The position numbers were made by a program, and so were the translations under genes. A stretch of 64,000 nucleotides of DNA, from contig NZ_JBEXNL010000005.1 of the NCBI RefSeq assembly GCF_040611135.1, positions 1-64,000 of the forward strand, written 5' to 3'. Position 1 is the stretch's first letter, and each line of letters begins with the position of its first letter. Below are positions 40,933 through 49,906 of this stretch, piece by piece. Under the pieces are notes generated by a model. The model was not told the DNA's origin. It saw only the letters and a program-made list of their open reading frames with translations, and did no database searches. This DNA comes from Tsukamurella sp040611135. GTDB lineage: Bacteria; Actinomycetota; Actinomycetes; Mycobacteriales; Mycobacteriaceae.

Positions 40933-42336
40933 GTGAGTTCACCCGCTGCGCCGACCAAGAAGCCCTGGTACAGATCCCTGTTCGTGCAGGTGCTCATCGG
41001 CATCGCCGCGGGCATCAGCACCGGCATCTTCTTCCCGGAGTTCTCCCACCACCTGGCGCCGCTGGGCCAGGGCTTCATCAAGCTCATCAAGATGCTCGTC
41101 TCGCCGCTGATCTTCCTCGTCGTGGTGACGGGCATCGCGAAGGTCGGCAGCATGGCGGCCCTCGGCAAGATCGGCGCGAAGGCGCTGCTCTGGTTCACGG
41201 TGTGCACGACCTTCGCGCTCGCGTTGGGCCTGCTCGTCGGCAACGTGGTGCGTCCCGGTGCCGGACTGCACATCGACCCGGCGACGCTCGATGCGAGCGC
41301 CATCGATGCGCAGACGCACGGTGAGAAGCTGCCCGGCGGCGTCGATTTCGTCATGAACATCATTCCGACCTCGGTCGTCGACGCGTTCGCGAAGAACAAC
41401 CTGCTGCAGGTGCTCCTCTTCGCGGTCCTCTTCGGTGTGGCCCTGGCCGCGATCAGTGAGAAGGTGCAGCCGGTCCTGCTCGAGGTGATCGATCAGGCGA
41501 TGCACGTGATCTTCCGCATCGTCAGCTACATCATGTACCTGGCCCCGATCGGCGCCTTCGGCGCGATGGCGTTCACCGTGGGCAACTACGGCGCGAGTTC
41601 GCTGGCGTCGTTCGGCATGCTGGTCGTCGCGTGTTACGGCGCGGCCATCGTGTTCATCCTCATCCTCGCCGTCGCGGTGCGGCTCATCACCGGCGTGAGT
41701 ACGTGGAAGTTCCTCAAGTACTGCCGCGAGGAGTTCATGCTCGCGCTCGGCACCGGCTCGTCCGAGGCCGTGATGCCGTCGGTGATCAAGAAGCTCGACG
41801 CCGCCGGTTGCGACCGCTCGGTCGTCGGTCTGGTGATCCCGACCGGCTACTCGTTCAACCTCGACGGCGCCGCGATCTACCTGTCGCTGTCGATGATGTT
41901 CCTCGCCCAAGCCGTCGGCGCGGATCTCAGTGTGGGGCAGCAGATCGCGATCATGGGAATCCTGATCCTCAGCTCCAAGGGGATGGCCGGCGTTCCGGGG
42001 TCGGCGTTCGTCGCGTTGTCGGCGACGGCCGCAGCGGTCGGTGCGTTCCCGGTCGCGGCGGTGGCGCTGTTGCTCGGTGCGGACCGCCTCATGGACTCCA
42101 TGCGCGTCGCGACGAACCTCCTGGGGAACTGCCTCGCGACCTTCGTGATCGCGCGCTGGGAGGGCCTCCTCGACACCGAGAAGATGAAGGCCGTCCTCGA
42201 GGGCACGCTGGTCGTCGACGATCCCGATGACGTTCGAGCCCACCCCGGCCACGGCACCGCGGCGTTCCCGCCGCGCGCCGACGCGGTGACCGCTGCCGAT
42301 GGCACCACCGATCCCGAAGGAGCGAAGAATGTCTGA
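40933..42336 (+). CDS. Dicarboxylate/amino acid:cation symporter (DAACS family)
   Basis: 467 residues from GTG 40933, preceded by AAGGGA at proper spacing; an in-frame ATG at 40909 lacks one. GltP/DctA-type transporter with eight helices and two re-entrant hairpins: FIKLIKMLVSPLIFLVVVTGIAKVGS, SVVDAFAKNNLLQVLLFAVLFGVALA, the serine-rich hairpin ALGTGSSEAVMPSVIKKL, PTGYSFNLDGAAIYLSLSMMFLAQA (NLDG ligand site) and LILSSKGMAGVPGSAFVAL. Expected substrate: a C4-dicarboxylate or glutamate. Its place in a purine operon suggests import or export of an acidic intermediate such as oxalurate, ureidoglycolate or allantoate, which is inference. Confidence 0.88.
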   Translation: MSSPAAPTKKPWYRSLFVQVLIGIAAGISTGIFFPEFSHHLAPLGQGFIKLIKMLVSPLIFLVVVTGIAKVGSMAALGKIGAKALLWFTVCTTFALALGLLVGNVVRPGAGLHIDPATLDASAIDAQTHGEKLPGGVDFVMNIIPTSVVDAFAKNNLLQVLLFAVLFGVALAAISEKVQPVLLEVIDQAMHVIFRIVSYIMYLAPIGAFGAMAFTVGNYGASSLASFGMLVVACYGAAIVFILILAVAVRLITGVSTWKFLKYCREEFMLALGTGSSEAVMPSVIKKLDAAGCDRSVVGLVIPTGYSFNLDGAAIYLSLSMMFLAQAVGADLSVGQQIAIMGILILSSKGMAGVPGSAFVALSATAAAVGAFPVAAVALLLGADRLMDSMRVATNLLGNCLATFVIARWEGLLDTEKMKAVLEGTLVVDDPDDVRAHPGHGTAAFPPRADAVTAADGTTDPEGAKNV

Positions 42337-43090
42337 GTCCACCGCCGCGCACGCAGCGGACGCAACGGTCGCCATCCTCGGCAGCTGGGGCTACTACGGA
42401 TTGCTGGACGACGCGCGCTCCTACCCGGTCGATACGCCGTACGGTCGCCCGTCGGACGATATCGTCATCGGCACCGCACACGGTCGTCGCGTGGCGTATC
42501 TGACGAGGTCGGGCCGCGAGCGGAACATCCCGCCGCACCGGATCAACCACCGCGCCAACATCTGGGCGCTGCACCACCTCGGGGTGCGGCACGTCTTCGG
42601 CGCCACACCCGCGGGGGCCTTCGATCCGTCGATCGGCGTGGGCACCGTCGTGGTGCCCGATCAGCTGGTCGACCGGACCGGCATCACCGACGACACCTTC
42701 CACGACGACGAGGACATCCGAGTGTCCTTCGCGGAGCCCTTCGCGGCGGGAACGCGCGAGGCGGCGATCTCGGCGCTGCGCGAGCAGCGCTGGGTGGTGG
42801 CGGACGGCGGCGTGGTGGTCGCGATTCGCGGCCCGCGGTTCTCGACCACCGCGGAGTCCCGGTGGTACGCCGCGCAGGGCTGGGACGTGGTCTCGACGAC
42901 CCCCTACCCGGAGGCGGTCCTCGCGCGCGAGCTCGGCATGGACTACGCCTGCGTCGCATTGGTGACGGACCACGACGTGATCGCCGAGACGCCGTGGCCG
43001 GTCAGCCAGGAGCAGGTCGAGCGGACCCTCGACGCGAACACGATGCGCCTGCGAGAGGCGCTCGTCCGGGCGGCGGCCGCGCTGTCCTGA
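42329..43090 (+). CDS. MTAP/PNP-family nucleoside phosphorylase
   Basis: 253 residues, overlapping the symporter gene by 8 nt. The fold of 5'-methylthioadenosine/purine nucleoside phosphorylases is indicated by VAILGSWGYYGLL, GRRVAYLTRSGRERNIPPHRINHRANIWALHHLGVRHVFGATPAGAFDPSIGVGTVVVPDQLVDRT, AIRGPRFSTTAESRWYAAQGWDVVSTTPYPEAVLARELGMDYACVALVTDHD. It has the phosphate-binding RH-like segment and the base-binding late Asp. The setting beside guanine deaminase and xanthine dehydrogenase suggests release of guanine or hypoxanthine from nucleosides rather than methionine salvage. Confidence 0.85.
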   Translation: MSESTAAHAADATVAILGSWGYYGLLDDARSYPVDTPYGRPSDDIVIGTAHGRRVAYLTRSGRERNIPPHRINHRANIWALHHLGVRHVFGATPAGAFDPSIGVGTVVVPDQLVDRTGITDDTFHDDEDIRVSFAEPFAAGTREAAISALREQRWVVADGGVVVAIRGPRFSTTAESRWYAAQGWDVVSTTPYPEAVLARELGMDYACVALVTDHDVIAETPWPVSQEQVERTLDANTMRLREALVRAAAALS

Positions 43091-43101
43091 CCGCTCCGAG
43101 A

Positions 43102-43144
43102 ACGACGGTGCCGCCTCCCGGAATCCGGGAGGCGGCACCGTCGT
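43102..43144. terminator. 20-bp perfect hairpin between convergent genes
   Basis: Arms at 43102-43121 and 43125-43144 are perfect reverse complements over 20 bp with a 3-nt AAT loop; each arm contains GACGGTGC in facing orientation. The stem is among the strongest in the window. It is placed 12 nt after the phosphorylase stop and 12 nt before the allE stop, so it can end transcription from both sides. Confidence 0.75.
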
Positions 43145-43155
43145 ACTGGTGTGCG

Positions 43156-43977
43156 TTACAGGACGATCTGGCGGTTGACGTCCTTGTAGAGCAGGTAGCG
43201 GAAGTTCGACGGTCCGCCCGCGTAGCAGGCCTGGGGGCAGAAGGCGCGCAGGGACATGTAGTCGCCCTCCTGCACCTCCACCCAGTCGCCGTTGAGGCGG
43301 TAGACGGCCTTGCCCTCGAGGACGAAGAGGCCGTGCTCCATGACGTGCGTCTCCGCGAACGGGATCGACGCGCCGGGCTCGAAGGTCACGATGTTGCAGT
43401 GCATGTCGTACGCGAGGTCCTGCGGGTCGAGGATCCGCGTCGTGCGCCACTTGTTGTCGGTGCCGGGCATCGGGGAGGGCTCGATGTCGCGCTCGTTGCC
43501 GACGGCGACCTTCGGCGTGTGGCCGGCGAGCGGCTCGTAGCGCTTGCGGATCCACTGGAAGACGGCGGCACCGTCGGCCTTGTTGGCGACGGACCAGGCC
43601 GTCCCGGCGGGGATGTACGCGTAGCCGCCGGAGGTGAGCGCGTGGGCGGTGCCGTCGATGGTCACCTCGAGCGCGCCCTGCGTGAGCAGGAGGAAGCTCT
43701 CGACCTCGGGCTGCGGCTCGGGAGCGTCGGAGCCGCCGCCGGCGCCGACCTCGACGATGGACTGCGCGAACGTGGTGGAACCGCCGGCCACGGGGCGGTT
43801 GAGGACCCACGCGCGGGTGTTCGTCCAGCCCGGGAACACCGAGGTGACGATGTCGCGCATGACGCCGCGGGGGATCACCGTGTACGCCTCGGTCACGATG
43901 GCGCGGTCGGTGAGCAGATCGGTCTGCGGCGGGTGCCCGCCCTGCGGCGAGTAGTAGAAGGGCTCGGTGGCGCTCAT
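43156..43977 (-). CDS. allE: (S)-ureidoglycine aminohydrolase
   Basis: 273 residues, bicupin. Releases ammonia from (S)-ureidoglycine giving (S)-ureidoglycolate. The N-terminal YYSPQGGHPPQTDLLTDRAIVTEAYTVIPRGVMRDIVTSVFPGWTNTRAWVLNRP is characteristic. The second cupin carries the Mn site: ETHVMEHGL (Glu, His, His) and CPQACYAGG with the Gln. It overlaps the preceding DUF6986 gene by 4 nt. Its substrate is produced by allantoate amidohydrolase, which is not in the window. Confidence 0.93.
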   Translation of the reverse strand: MSATEPFYYSPQGGHPPQTDLLTDRAIVTEAYTVIPRGVMRDIVTSVFPGWTNTRAWVLNRPVAGGSTTFAQSIVEVGAGGGSDAPEPQPEVESFLLLTQGALEVTIDGTAHALTSGGYAYIPAGTAWSVANKADGAAVFQWIRKRYEPLAGHTPKVAVGNERDIEPSPMPGTDNKWRTTRILDPQDLAYDMHCNIVTFEPGASIPFAETHVMEHGLFVLEGKAVYRLNGDWVEVQEGDYMSLRAFCPQACYAGGPSNFRYLLYKDVNRQIVL

Positions 43978-45245
43978 CGGTTCTCCTGGTTCTGGATGGG
44001 ACGGTTGAGGGCGAGGTCGCGCACGGTGTCGACCGTGACCTCGGCGGCGGAGGCGACCTCGGCGGCGGTGACCGCCCCGCAGGTCACGCCGCGGTGGATG
44101 AAGGACGCCAGCGCGCGGGCCGTCGCGGGCTCGTCGAGGATGGCGGAATCGACCTTGTGCACGTAGTTGCGCAGTCGGGTCGCGGCGGCGGCGAAGCCCT
44201 CGCGGTAGAACGCGTAGGTCGCGAGGTAACGGGTGACGAGCTGCGCGGGATGCAGGTCCCAGCCCTGGTAGATCCCGCGCTCGAGGTGGCGCCGGACCAG
44301 GCGCGCGTGCAGACGCCAGGCGTCGGCGACGTGCGCCGGGTCGCCGATCGGGAGGATGTTCGTCGACCCGTCGGACAGGTGGACCCCGGTGCCCGCGACG
44401 GCGAGCTGCATGACGTTCTTCGCGTGGTCCGCGGCGGGGTGCTCCATCGACTGGTACTGCGCGGCGATGCCGAGCGAGGCCGAGTAGTCGTAGGTGCCGT
44501 AGTGCAGCGAGCTGACGCGGCCCTCGCCGGCGTGGATGAGCCGGGCCACCGGTGCCGTGCCGTCCGCGCCGAGGATGACCTGCGGCGTCTCGACCTGCAC
44601 CTCGAACCGCAGGCGGCCGTCCGGGAGGCCGAGCGCCCGCTCCAGCCGACCCGCGACGTCCACCATCGCCTCGACCTGGCCGACGGTGGTGACCTTCGGC
44701 AGCGTCAGAGTCAGTCCCTCGGGCAGCGGGCCCGCCTCGAGGAGAGCACCGAGGAACAGGTCCAGCGTGCGGAGGCCGCGCGCCCGGGTGGGCGCCTCGA
44801 AGCATTTGAACCGGATCCCGATGAACGGCGGGGCGACCCCGTCGGCGACCGACTTCGACACGGCCTCGGCGGCGGCGAGCACGTCGGCGTCCTCGGCCTC
44901 GTCGCCGCGATCGCCGTAGCCGTCCTCGAAGTCCAGGCGGAGGTCCTCGATCGGCTCCGTGCTGAGCTTGTGCCGGACGAGATCGGCGAGCGCGGGGTCG
45001 TCTGCCAGGCCCACGATCTCGGCCACCTCCGCGACGCCACCGGCCTCCTCGGCGGCGGCGATCGCGGCGACACCCCAGGTGCAGGCGGTGTCGGGGGTGA
45101 ACCGGTCCGCCGGGATGTACGCGGTCTGGACCGGCTGTCGGCGGCCGTCGTCGCCCGGGTAACCGCGCGCCAGCAGCGCATCGGTCTCCGCCAGCCCCCC
45201 GTCGATCGCGGCCAGAGCGTCGTCGGTGAGCGATCGTGTGGGCAT
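43974..45245 (-). CDS. DUF6986 family protein, aldolase/citrate-lyase-like
   Basis: 423 residues from ATG 45245 with GGAGGT 3-8 nt upstream. The sequence looks like the PEP-binding TIM-barrel superfamily that includes HpcH/HpaI aldolases, citrate lyase beta and malate synthase: LRLDFEDGYGDRGDEAED (acidic metal site), IRFKCFEAPTRARGLRTLDLFL, LPKVTTVGQVEAM, RFEVQVETPQVIL and LHYGTYDYSASLGI. The family has no proven activity that I know of. It is co-transcribed with allE (4-nt overlap) and follows guaD, so a purine-ureide role is likely. One possibility is use of glyoxylate, the end product of ureidoglycolate breakdown. Confidence 0.82.
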   Translation of the reverse strand: MPTRSLTDDALAAIDGGLAETDALLARGYPGDDGRRQPVQTAYIPADRFTPDTACTWGVAAIAAAEEAGGVAEVAEIVGLADDPALADLVRHKLSTEPIEDLRLDFEDGYGDRGDEAEDADVLAAAEAVSKSVADGVAPPFIGIRFKCFEAPTRARGLRTLDLFLGALLEAGPLPEGLTLTLPKVTTVGQVEAMVDVAGRLERALGLPDGRLRFEVQVETPQVILGADGTAPVARLIHAGEGRVSSLHYGTYDYSASLGIAAQYQSMEHPAADHAKNVMQLAVAGTGVHLSDGSTNILPIGDPAHVADAWRLHARLVRRHLERGIYQGWDLHPAQLVTRYLATYAFYREGFAAAATRLRNYVHKVDSAILDEPATARALASFIHRGVTCGAVTAAEVASAAEVTVDTVRDLALNRPIQNQENR

Positions 45246-45275
45246 GGGACCTCCGGTCAGTAAATGGAAAAGTAA

Positions 45276-45290
45276 TTCCGTATGGTGGAG
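45276..45290. promoter_or_regulatory. Weak operator-like site upstream of the DUF6986-allE operon
   Basis: TTCCGTATGGTGGAG matches TTCCG-N5-CGGAA at 8 of 10 arm positions, with the left arm perfect. It lies 31 bp before the DUF6986 start in the 134-bp gap after guaD. Confidence 0.4.
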
Positions 45291-45379
45291 AATACGCCGA
45301 TCGGAGCGGGCACACAAGGGTTTCGGAGGTTCCGGCGTCACGTCGCGCGGACCCGCTGCGTCCGGGCGGTCGACGGTGC

Positions 45380-46684
45380 CTATCCGGCCGGGATCGCGGC
45401 CGGGATCACCGGTGCCTCGCCGCCGATCCACACGCGCGCGATGTCCGCGGCGGTGCCGAGCGAGAAGATCTTGGCGAGAGCGTTCTCCGCCGTCTCGGCC
45501 CGGCGCAGGCAGACGTCGAGCGGTTGTCCCGCCTCGGGACGGACGAGGATCGCATCGAACTGCTTGCCCACCGACAGGTCGCCGACGTCATCGAGGCCGA
45601 GGGCCTGCGCGCCCGCTCGCGTCGCGAGGTGCAGCAGGTGCACCGCCGTGAGGGGGACACCGTCGCCCATGAGCAACTGTTGCATGAAGTAGGCCTGCAG
45701 CCCCTCTTTGAACAGCGAGAAGCCGCTCCCGGCACCGACATCGGTGCCCAGTGCCACCCGCACGCCGTGGTCCAGGTGTCGGCGCAGTGGGAAGGATCCG
45801 CTCGCGAGCGCCGAATTGGACGTGGGGCAGTGTGCGACCGATGCCCCGGAGCCCGCCAGGAGCGTGAGCTCCTCGTCCGTCGGATGGGCGTTGTGGGCGA
45901 GGACGGAACGTTCGGTGATGAGGCCGTGCCGGTGGTAGGTGTCGAGGTAGTGCGCCGATCCGGGGAACAGGTCGGCGACGGCGGCGATCTCCGCCGGGTT
46001 CTCGTTCATGTGCGAGGTGAACCACAGTCCGGGCACGTCCGCCATGAGAGCGGCGCCGCTCGCCAGCATGTCCGGTGTGGTCGAGTACGAGAACCGCGGC
46101 GTCACCGCGTACCGGAGCCGGCCGCGGCCGTGCCACCTGTCGGCCAGGTCGCGGCCCTCCTTGTACGACCGTTCCGGCGTGCTCAGCAGGGGCTCGGGCA
46201 GATTGTGGTCGCTCGTGACCAGCCCCGCGGTCATCCGGACGCCGACCTTCTCGGCTTCGGCGAAGAGCGCGTCGACGGCGTCATGGAAGTGGGAGCCGAA
46301 GACGAGCGCCGTGGTGGTGCCGGCCGAGGTCAGCCCGGTGAGGAACTCCCGGGCCACGGCGCCCGCGTACGCGGGATCCTCCAAGCGGCACTCCTCGGGC
46401 AGGGCGCACTGATCGAGCCAGTCCAGGAGGGGCATGCCGAGTCCGCCGATGGCGCGGATCTGCGGGTAGTGCACGTGGGTGTCGACCAAGCCGGGGAGCA
46501 GGACGCCGTCTCGGAGGTCCACGACCTCGGCGCCCGGATGTCGCGCGGCGACCGCGCGGAAGTCGCCGCGATCGACGATGACGCTGCGCTCCACGGCGAT
46601 GCCGGCATCGCCGTCCGAGCGGAGGACACCGCCGGTGAACGGGTCGTCCGGGGTGTCGAGGACGCGACTGCGGTAGATGATCAT
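45380..46684 (-). CDS. guaD: Guanine deaminase
   Basis: 434 residues. Hydrolytic deamination of guanine to xanthine, the substrate of the xanthine dehydrogenase encoded upstream. Amidohydrolase motifs are: DTHVHYPQIRAIGG (metal His-x-His), FTSHMNENPAEI, VLAHNAHPTDEELTLL, AHCPTSNSALASG and VALGTDVGAGSGFSLF (metal Asp). The segment PEECRLEDPAYAGAVAREFL is the guanine-deaminase-specific region. The start ATG 46684 overlaps xdhC by 4 nt, so guaD is the last gene of the xdhA-B-C-guaD operon. Confidence 0.93.
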   Translation of the reverse strand: MIIYRSRVLDTPDDPFTGGVLRSDGDAGIAVERSVIVDRGDFRAVAARHPGAEVVDLRDGVLLPGLVDTHVHYPQIRAIGGLGMPLLDWLDQCALPEECRLEDPAYAGAVAREFLTGLTSAGTTTALVFGSHFHDAVDALFAEAEKVGVRMTAGLVTSDHNLPEPLLSTPERSYKEGRDLADRWHGRGRLRYAVTPRFSYSTTPDMLASGAALMADVPGLWFTSHMNENPAEIAAVADLFPGSAHYLDTYHRHGLITERSVLAHNAHPTDEELTLLAGSGASVAHCPTSNSALASGSFPLRRHLDHGVRVALGTDVGAGSGFSLFKEGLQAYFMQQLLMGDGVPLTAVHLLHLATRAGAQALGLDDVGDLSVGKQFDAILVRPEAGQPLDVCLRRAETAENALAKIFSLGTAADIARVWIGGEAPVIPAAIPAG

Positions 46685-47490
46685 GTGTGTTCTCCTGGAA
46701 CGGATGTGGGGAACCGGGCGAGGAGGTCGGCCGCGACGCTGACCGCGATGGTCGCGGGGTGCTTGCCGACGAGGGTGCTCAGCCCGATGGGGGATTGGAT
46801 GGTGCCGATGGCCTCGGCGTCGTGTCCGGCCTCGGCGAGCATGGCCCGGAACCGGGTCCACTTCGCGGAGGAGCCGATGAGCCCGATGCTGCCCAGTCCG
46901 GGTGTGCGAAGGGCCTGGTCGCAGAGATTGAAGTCCTCGGCGTGGTCGTGGGTCATGATGAGAACGTGGGTGCCGGCCGGCAACTCCTCCAGGACCGATT
47001 CGGGGAGCATCGAGTGCCGGAGGTGCACGGTGGCCTCGCCCGGCTCGATCTGTGCCGCCGCCGTGAGCTGTTCGGGGCGGGAATCGGTGAGGTGGAGCTC
47101 GATGTCCTGGCGGGACAGGATCCGCGTGAGTTCCAGTCCCACGTGGCCGATCCCGAAGATCGCCACCGCCGGTACCACCGGCAACGGTTCGAGCACGATG
47201 ACCACCTCGCCTCCGCAGCACTGCCGCCCGTGTTCGGTCCGGGCCTTGTCGTTGAGCCGGAGCGTCAGGGTCTCCGGTACCGTGACCCCGCCGCGGATCA
47301 TGGTCCGGGCGCGATCGATCGCGGTCAGTTCGAGATTGCCGCCGCCGATCGTGCCGAATTCGCGGTCCGCAGAGGCGATCATCTTCGCACCGGCCTCCCG
47401 CGGGGCGTGGCCGCGCACGCCGACCTGAGTGATCAGCACGGCGGGTCGCCGGTCGCGGCGGAGGCGGGCGGCGTCGCCCAGCCAGGTCAT
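46681..47490 (-). CDS. xdhC: Xanthine dehydrogenase accessory protein XdhC
   Basis: 269 residues. Binds molybdenum cofactor, assists its sulfuration and inserts it into xanthine dehydrogenase. The N-terminal XdhC/CoxI domain has AVLITQVGVRGHAPREAGAKMIAS, FGTIGGGNLE and the ligand motif QCCGGE; a Rossmann domain follows (VAIFGIGHVGLEL) and the C-terminus shows GLIGSSAKWTRFRAML and IGLSTLVGKHPATIAVSVAADLL. It lies 7 nt after xdhB. Confidence 0.92.
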   Translation of the reverse strand: MTWLGDAARLRRDRRPAVLITQVGVRGHAPREAGAKMIASADREFGTIGGGNLELTAIDRARTMIRGGVTVPETLTLRLNDKARTEHGRQCCGGEVVIVLEPLPVVPAVAIFGIGHVGLELTRILSRQDIELHLTDSRPEQLTAAAQIEPGEATVHLRHSMLPESVLEELPAGTHVLIMTHDHAEDFNLCDQALRTPGLGSIGLIGSSAKWTRFRAMLAEAGHDAEAIGTIQSPIGLSTLVGKHPATIAVSVAADLLARFPTSVPGEHT

Positions 47491-47497
47491 GTCGACC

Positions 47498-49906
47498 TCA
47501 GCCGAGCGGCGCGGGGGCAGGTGCGGCGACGGTGTCCGGGACCGCATCCCGACGGTGACCGTTCCGCTCCGGTCCGGCGGCGCGCGCGCTCTCGATCGCC
47601 CAGTAGACGGCCTCGGGTGTGGCGGGTGAGGCCAGCTCGACGCTCGCGCCGGGCGGCCCGAAAGCTGCCGCTGCCTGGCGCAGGGCCTCCCGGACGGAGA
47701 ACGCCAGCATGAGCGGGGGCTCACCGACGGCCTTCGAGCCGTAGACCGCGCCGTCCTCGTGGGCCTTGTCCAGCAGCGCGACCCGGAAATCGGGCGGCAT
47801 CTCCGAGAAGCTCGGAAGCTTGTAGGTACTCGCCGATTGCGTGAGCAGCCTTCCGCGGGTGCGGCGGTCGCTCTCGTCCCACCGGAGGTCCTCCAGCGTC
47901 AGCCAGCCCGCGCCCTGCACGAACCCTCCCTCGATCTGGCCGAGATCGATGAGCGGGGACAGGGAGTCGCCGACGTCGTGGACGATGTCCACGCGGCGGA
48001 GCCGGTACGCGCCCGTGAAGCCGTCGACCTCGACCTCACTCGCGGCCACACCGTAGGCGAAGTACTTGAAGGGCTCGCCCTGCATGGCCTTCGCGTCCCA
48101 GTGCAGACCCTCCGTGCGGTAGTAGCCGGAGGCCGAGAGCTGCACGCGCTGGAAGTACGCCGCGTGCACCACTTCCTCCCACGTGAGCTTCTGCGCGGCG
48201 GCGCCGAGTCCGCTGATCGTGCCGTCCGAGAAGCGCACGTCGGACGGATTGGTCCCGATGAGTGACGCGGCGACGGCCGCGAGACGATCGCGGATCTGCT
48301 CGCAGGCGTTCTTGACTGCGCCGCCGTTGAGGTCAGCACCCGAGCTCGCGGCGGTCGCTGATGTGTTGGGCACCTTGTCGGTGCGTGTCGGCGCGAGTCG
48401 CACGCGGGACAGCGGCACGCCGAGCGTGGTGGCGGCGACCTGGAGCATCTTCGTGTGCAGGCCCTGGCCCATCTCGGTCCCGCCGTGATTGATCAGGACG
48501 GAGCCGTCCTTGTAGACGAGGACGAGCGCGCCGGCCTGATTGAACGCGGTGAGGTTGAACGAGATGCCGAACTTGACGGGGGTGAGGGCGACCGCGCGCT
48601 TGGTGTGCGGGTGCGCCGCGTTGAACGCGTCGATCTCGGCCTCGCGCGCCTCGACATCGCCGGACGCGATGACCTGTTCCCATGCGGTCCGGATGCGGTC
48701 GGCATGCCGGACCGGCTGGCCGTAGGGGGTGCTCTGGCCGTCGCTGTAGAAGTTGCGGCGCCGCAGCTCCCGGGCGGGCAGGCCCAGCCGGGGCGCACAG
48801 GCGCCGAGGATGTCCTCGATGACCAGCATGCCCTGCGGTCCGCCGAACCCGCGGAAGGCGGTCTGCGAGGTCTTGTGGCACTGGGCGATCCGTCCGTGCA
48901 CCGCGATGTTCGGGATCCAATAGGCGTTGTCGATGTGGCACAGCGCACGGGCGAGGACGGGCTCGGAGAGGTCGAGGCTCCAGCCGCCGTCGGCGGTCAG
49001 CGTCGCCTCCAGGGCGGTGATGAGGCCGTCGTCGTCGAAGCCCGCACGCCACGTGGCGTGGAACCCGTGCCGCTTGCCCGACATCGTCATGTCCTGCGTG
49101 CGATCGAGCCGCAGCCGGACCGGACGCCCCGTCAGGGTCGCCCCGAGGGCGGCGATCGCGGCGAAGCCGTGCGGTTGCATCTCCTTGCCGCCGAACGCCC
49201 CTCCCATCCGGAGGCACTGCACCGTGACGGCATTGCTCGGCAGTCCGAGGACGTGCGCGACGATGTCCTGCGTCTCGGACGGGTGCTGCGTACTGGACTG
49301 TACGAAGATCTGCCCGGCCTCGTCGACCTGCGCGAGGGAGGCGTGGGTCTCCAGGTAGAAGTGCTCCTGGCCGGCGAACTCGAACTCCCCCGAGAAGGTG
49401 TGGGCGGCTTCCGCGAACCCGGCCCCCGGATCGCCGCGGCGCACCGTCGGCCGGGCGCCGTGGAAGCTCTCGGCGGCGATGGCCTCGCCCAGGGTGATCA
49501 GCGACGGCAACGGTTCCAACTCGAGTTCGACGGCTGCGGCGCCCAGGCGCGCCGCCTCCAGCGTGTCGCCGAGCACCCAGCAGACGGCGTGCCCGTAGAA
49601 CATCACCTCGTCCTCGGGGAACAGCGGCTCGTCGTGCTTGATCCCGGCGTCGTTGACCCCGGGGACGTCGGCGGCGGTCAGCACGCGGACGACGCCGGGA
49701 ACGCGCAGAGCGGCTTCGGTGTTCAGCGCGATGATCCGGGCGTGGGCGCAATCGGACTGGACCGGGTAGGCGTGCAGGGCGTCTCGGGTGCGCCCGACGA
49801 GGTCGTCGGTGTACAGGGCGGCGCCCGTCACGTGCAGGACGGCGCTCTCGTGCGGTACGTCCTGGCCGACGACGGCGTTCGCGGGGCGTTCGGACAGGTG
49901 GCTCAT
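47498..49906 (-). CDS. xdhB: Xanthine dehydrogenase molybdopterin-binding subunit
   Basis: 802 residues. Large subunit carrying the molybdenum cofactor that hydroxylates hypoxanthine and xanthine. Seen in order: the N-terminal VPHESAVLHVTGAALYTDD, VRCLRMGGAFGGKE-type loop (CLRMGGAFGGKEMQPHG), QTAFRGFGGPQGMLVIEDI, INHGGTEMGQGLHTKMLQVAATTLGVPL, NTSATAASSGADLNGGAVKNACEQIRDRL, and the catalytic glutamate in VGEPPLMLAFSVREAL. Length and motif set match XdhB of the two-polypeptide type. It overlaps xdhA by 4 nt. Confidence 0.95.
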   Translation of the reverse strand: MSHLSERPANAVVGQDVPHESAVLHVTGAALYTDDLVGRTRDALHAYPVQSDCAHARIIALNTEAALRVPGVVRVLTAADVPGVNDAGIKHDEPLFPEDEVMFYGHAVCWVLGDTLEAARLGAAAVELELEPLPSLITLGEAIAAESFHGARPTVRRGDPGAGFAEAAHTFSGEFEFAGQEHFYLETHASLAQVDEAGQIFVQSSTQHPSETQDIVAHVLGLPSNAVTVQCLRMGGAFGGKEMQPHGFAAIAALGATLTGRPVRLRLDRTQDMTMSGKRHGFHATWRAGFDDDGLITALEATLTADGGWSLDLSEPVLARALCHIDNAYWIPNIAVHGRIAQCHKTSQTAFRGFGGPQGMLVIEDILGACAPRLGLPARELRRRNFYSDGQSTPYGQPVRHADRIRTAWEQVIASGDVEAREAEIDAFNAAHPHTKRAVALTPVKFGISFNLTAFNQAGALVLVYKDGSVLINHGGTEMGQGLHTKMLQVAATTLGVPLSRVRLAPTRTDKVPNTSATAASSGADLNGGAVKNACEQIRDRLAAVAASLIGTNPSDVRFSDGTISGLGAAAQKLTWEEVVHAAYFQRVQLSASGYYRTEGLHWDAKAMQGEPFKYFAYGVAASEVEVDGFTGAYRLRRVDIVHDVGDSLSPLIDLGQIEGGFVQGAGWLTLEDLRWDESDRRTRGRLLTQSASTYKLPSFSEMPPDFRVALLDKAHEDGAVYGSKAVGEPPLMLAFSVREALRQAAAAFGPPGASVELASPATPEAVYWAIESARAAGPERNGHRRDAVPDTVAAPAPAPLG

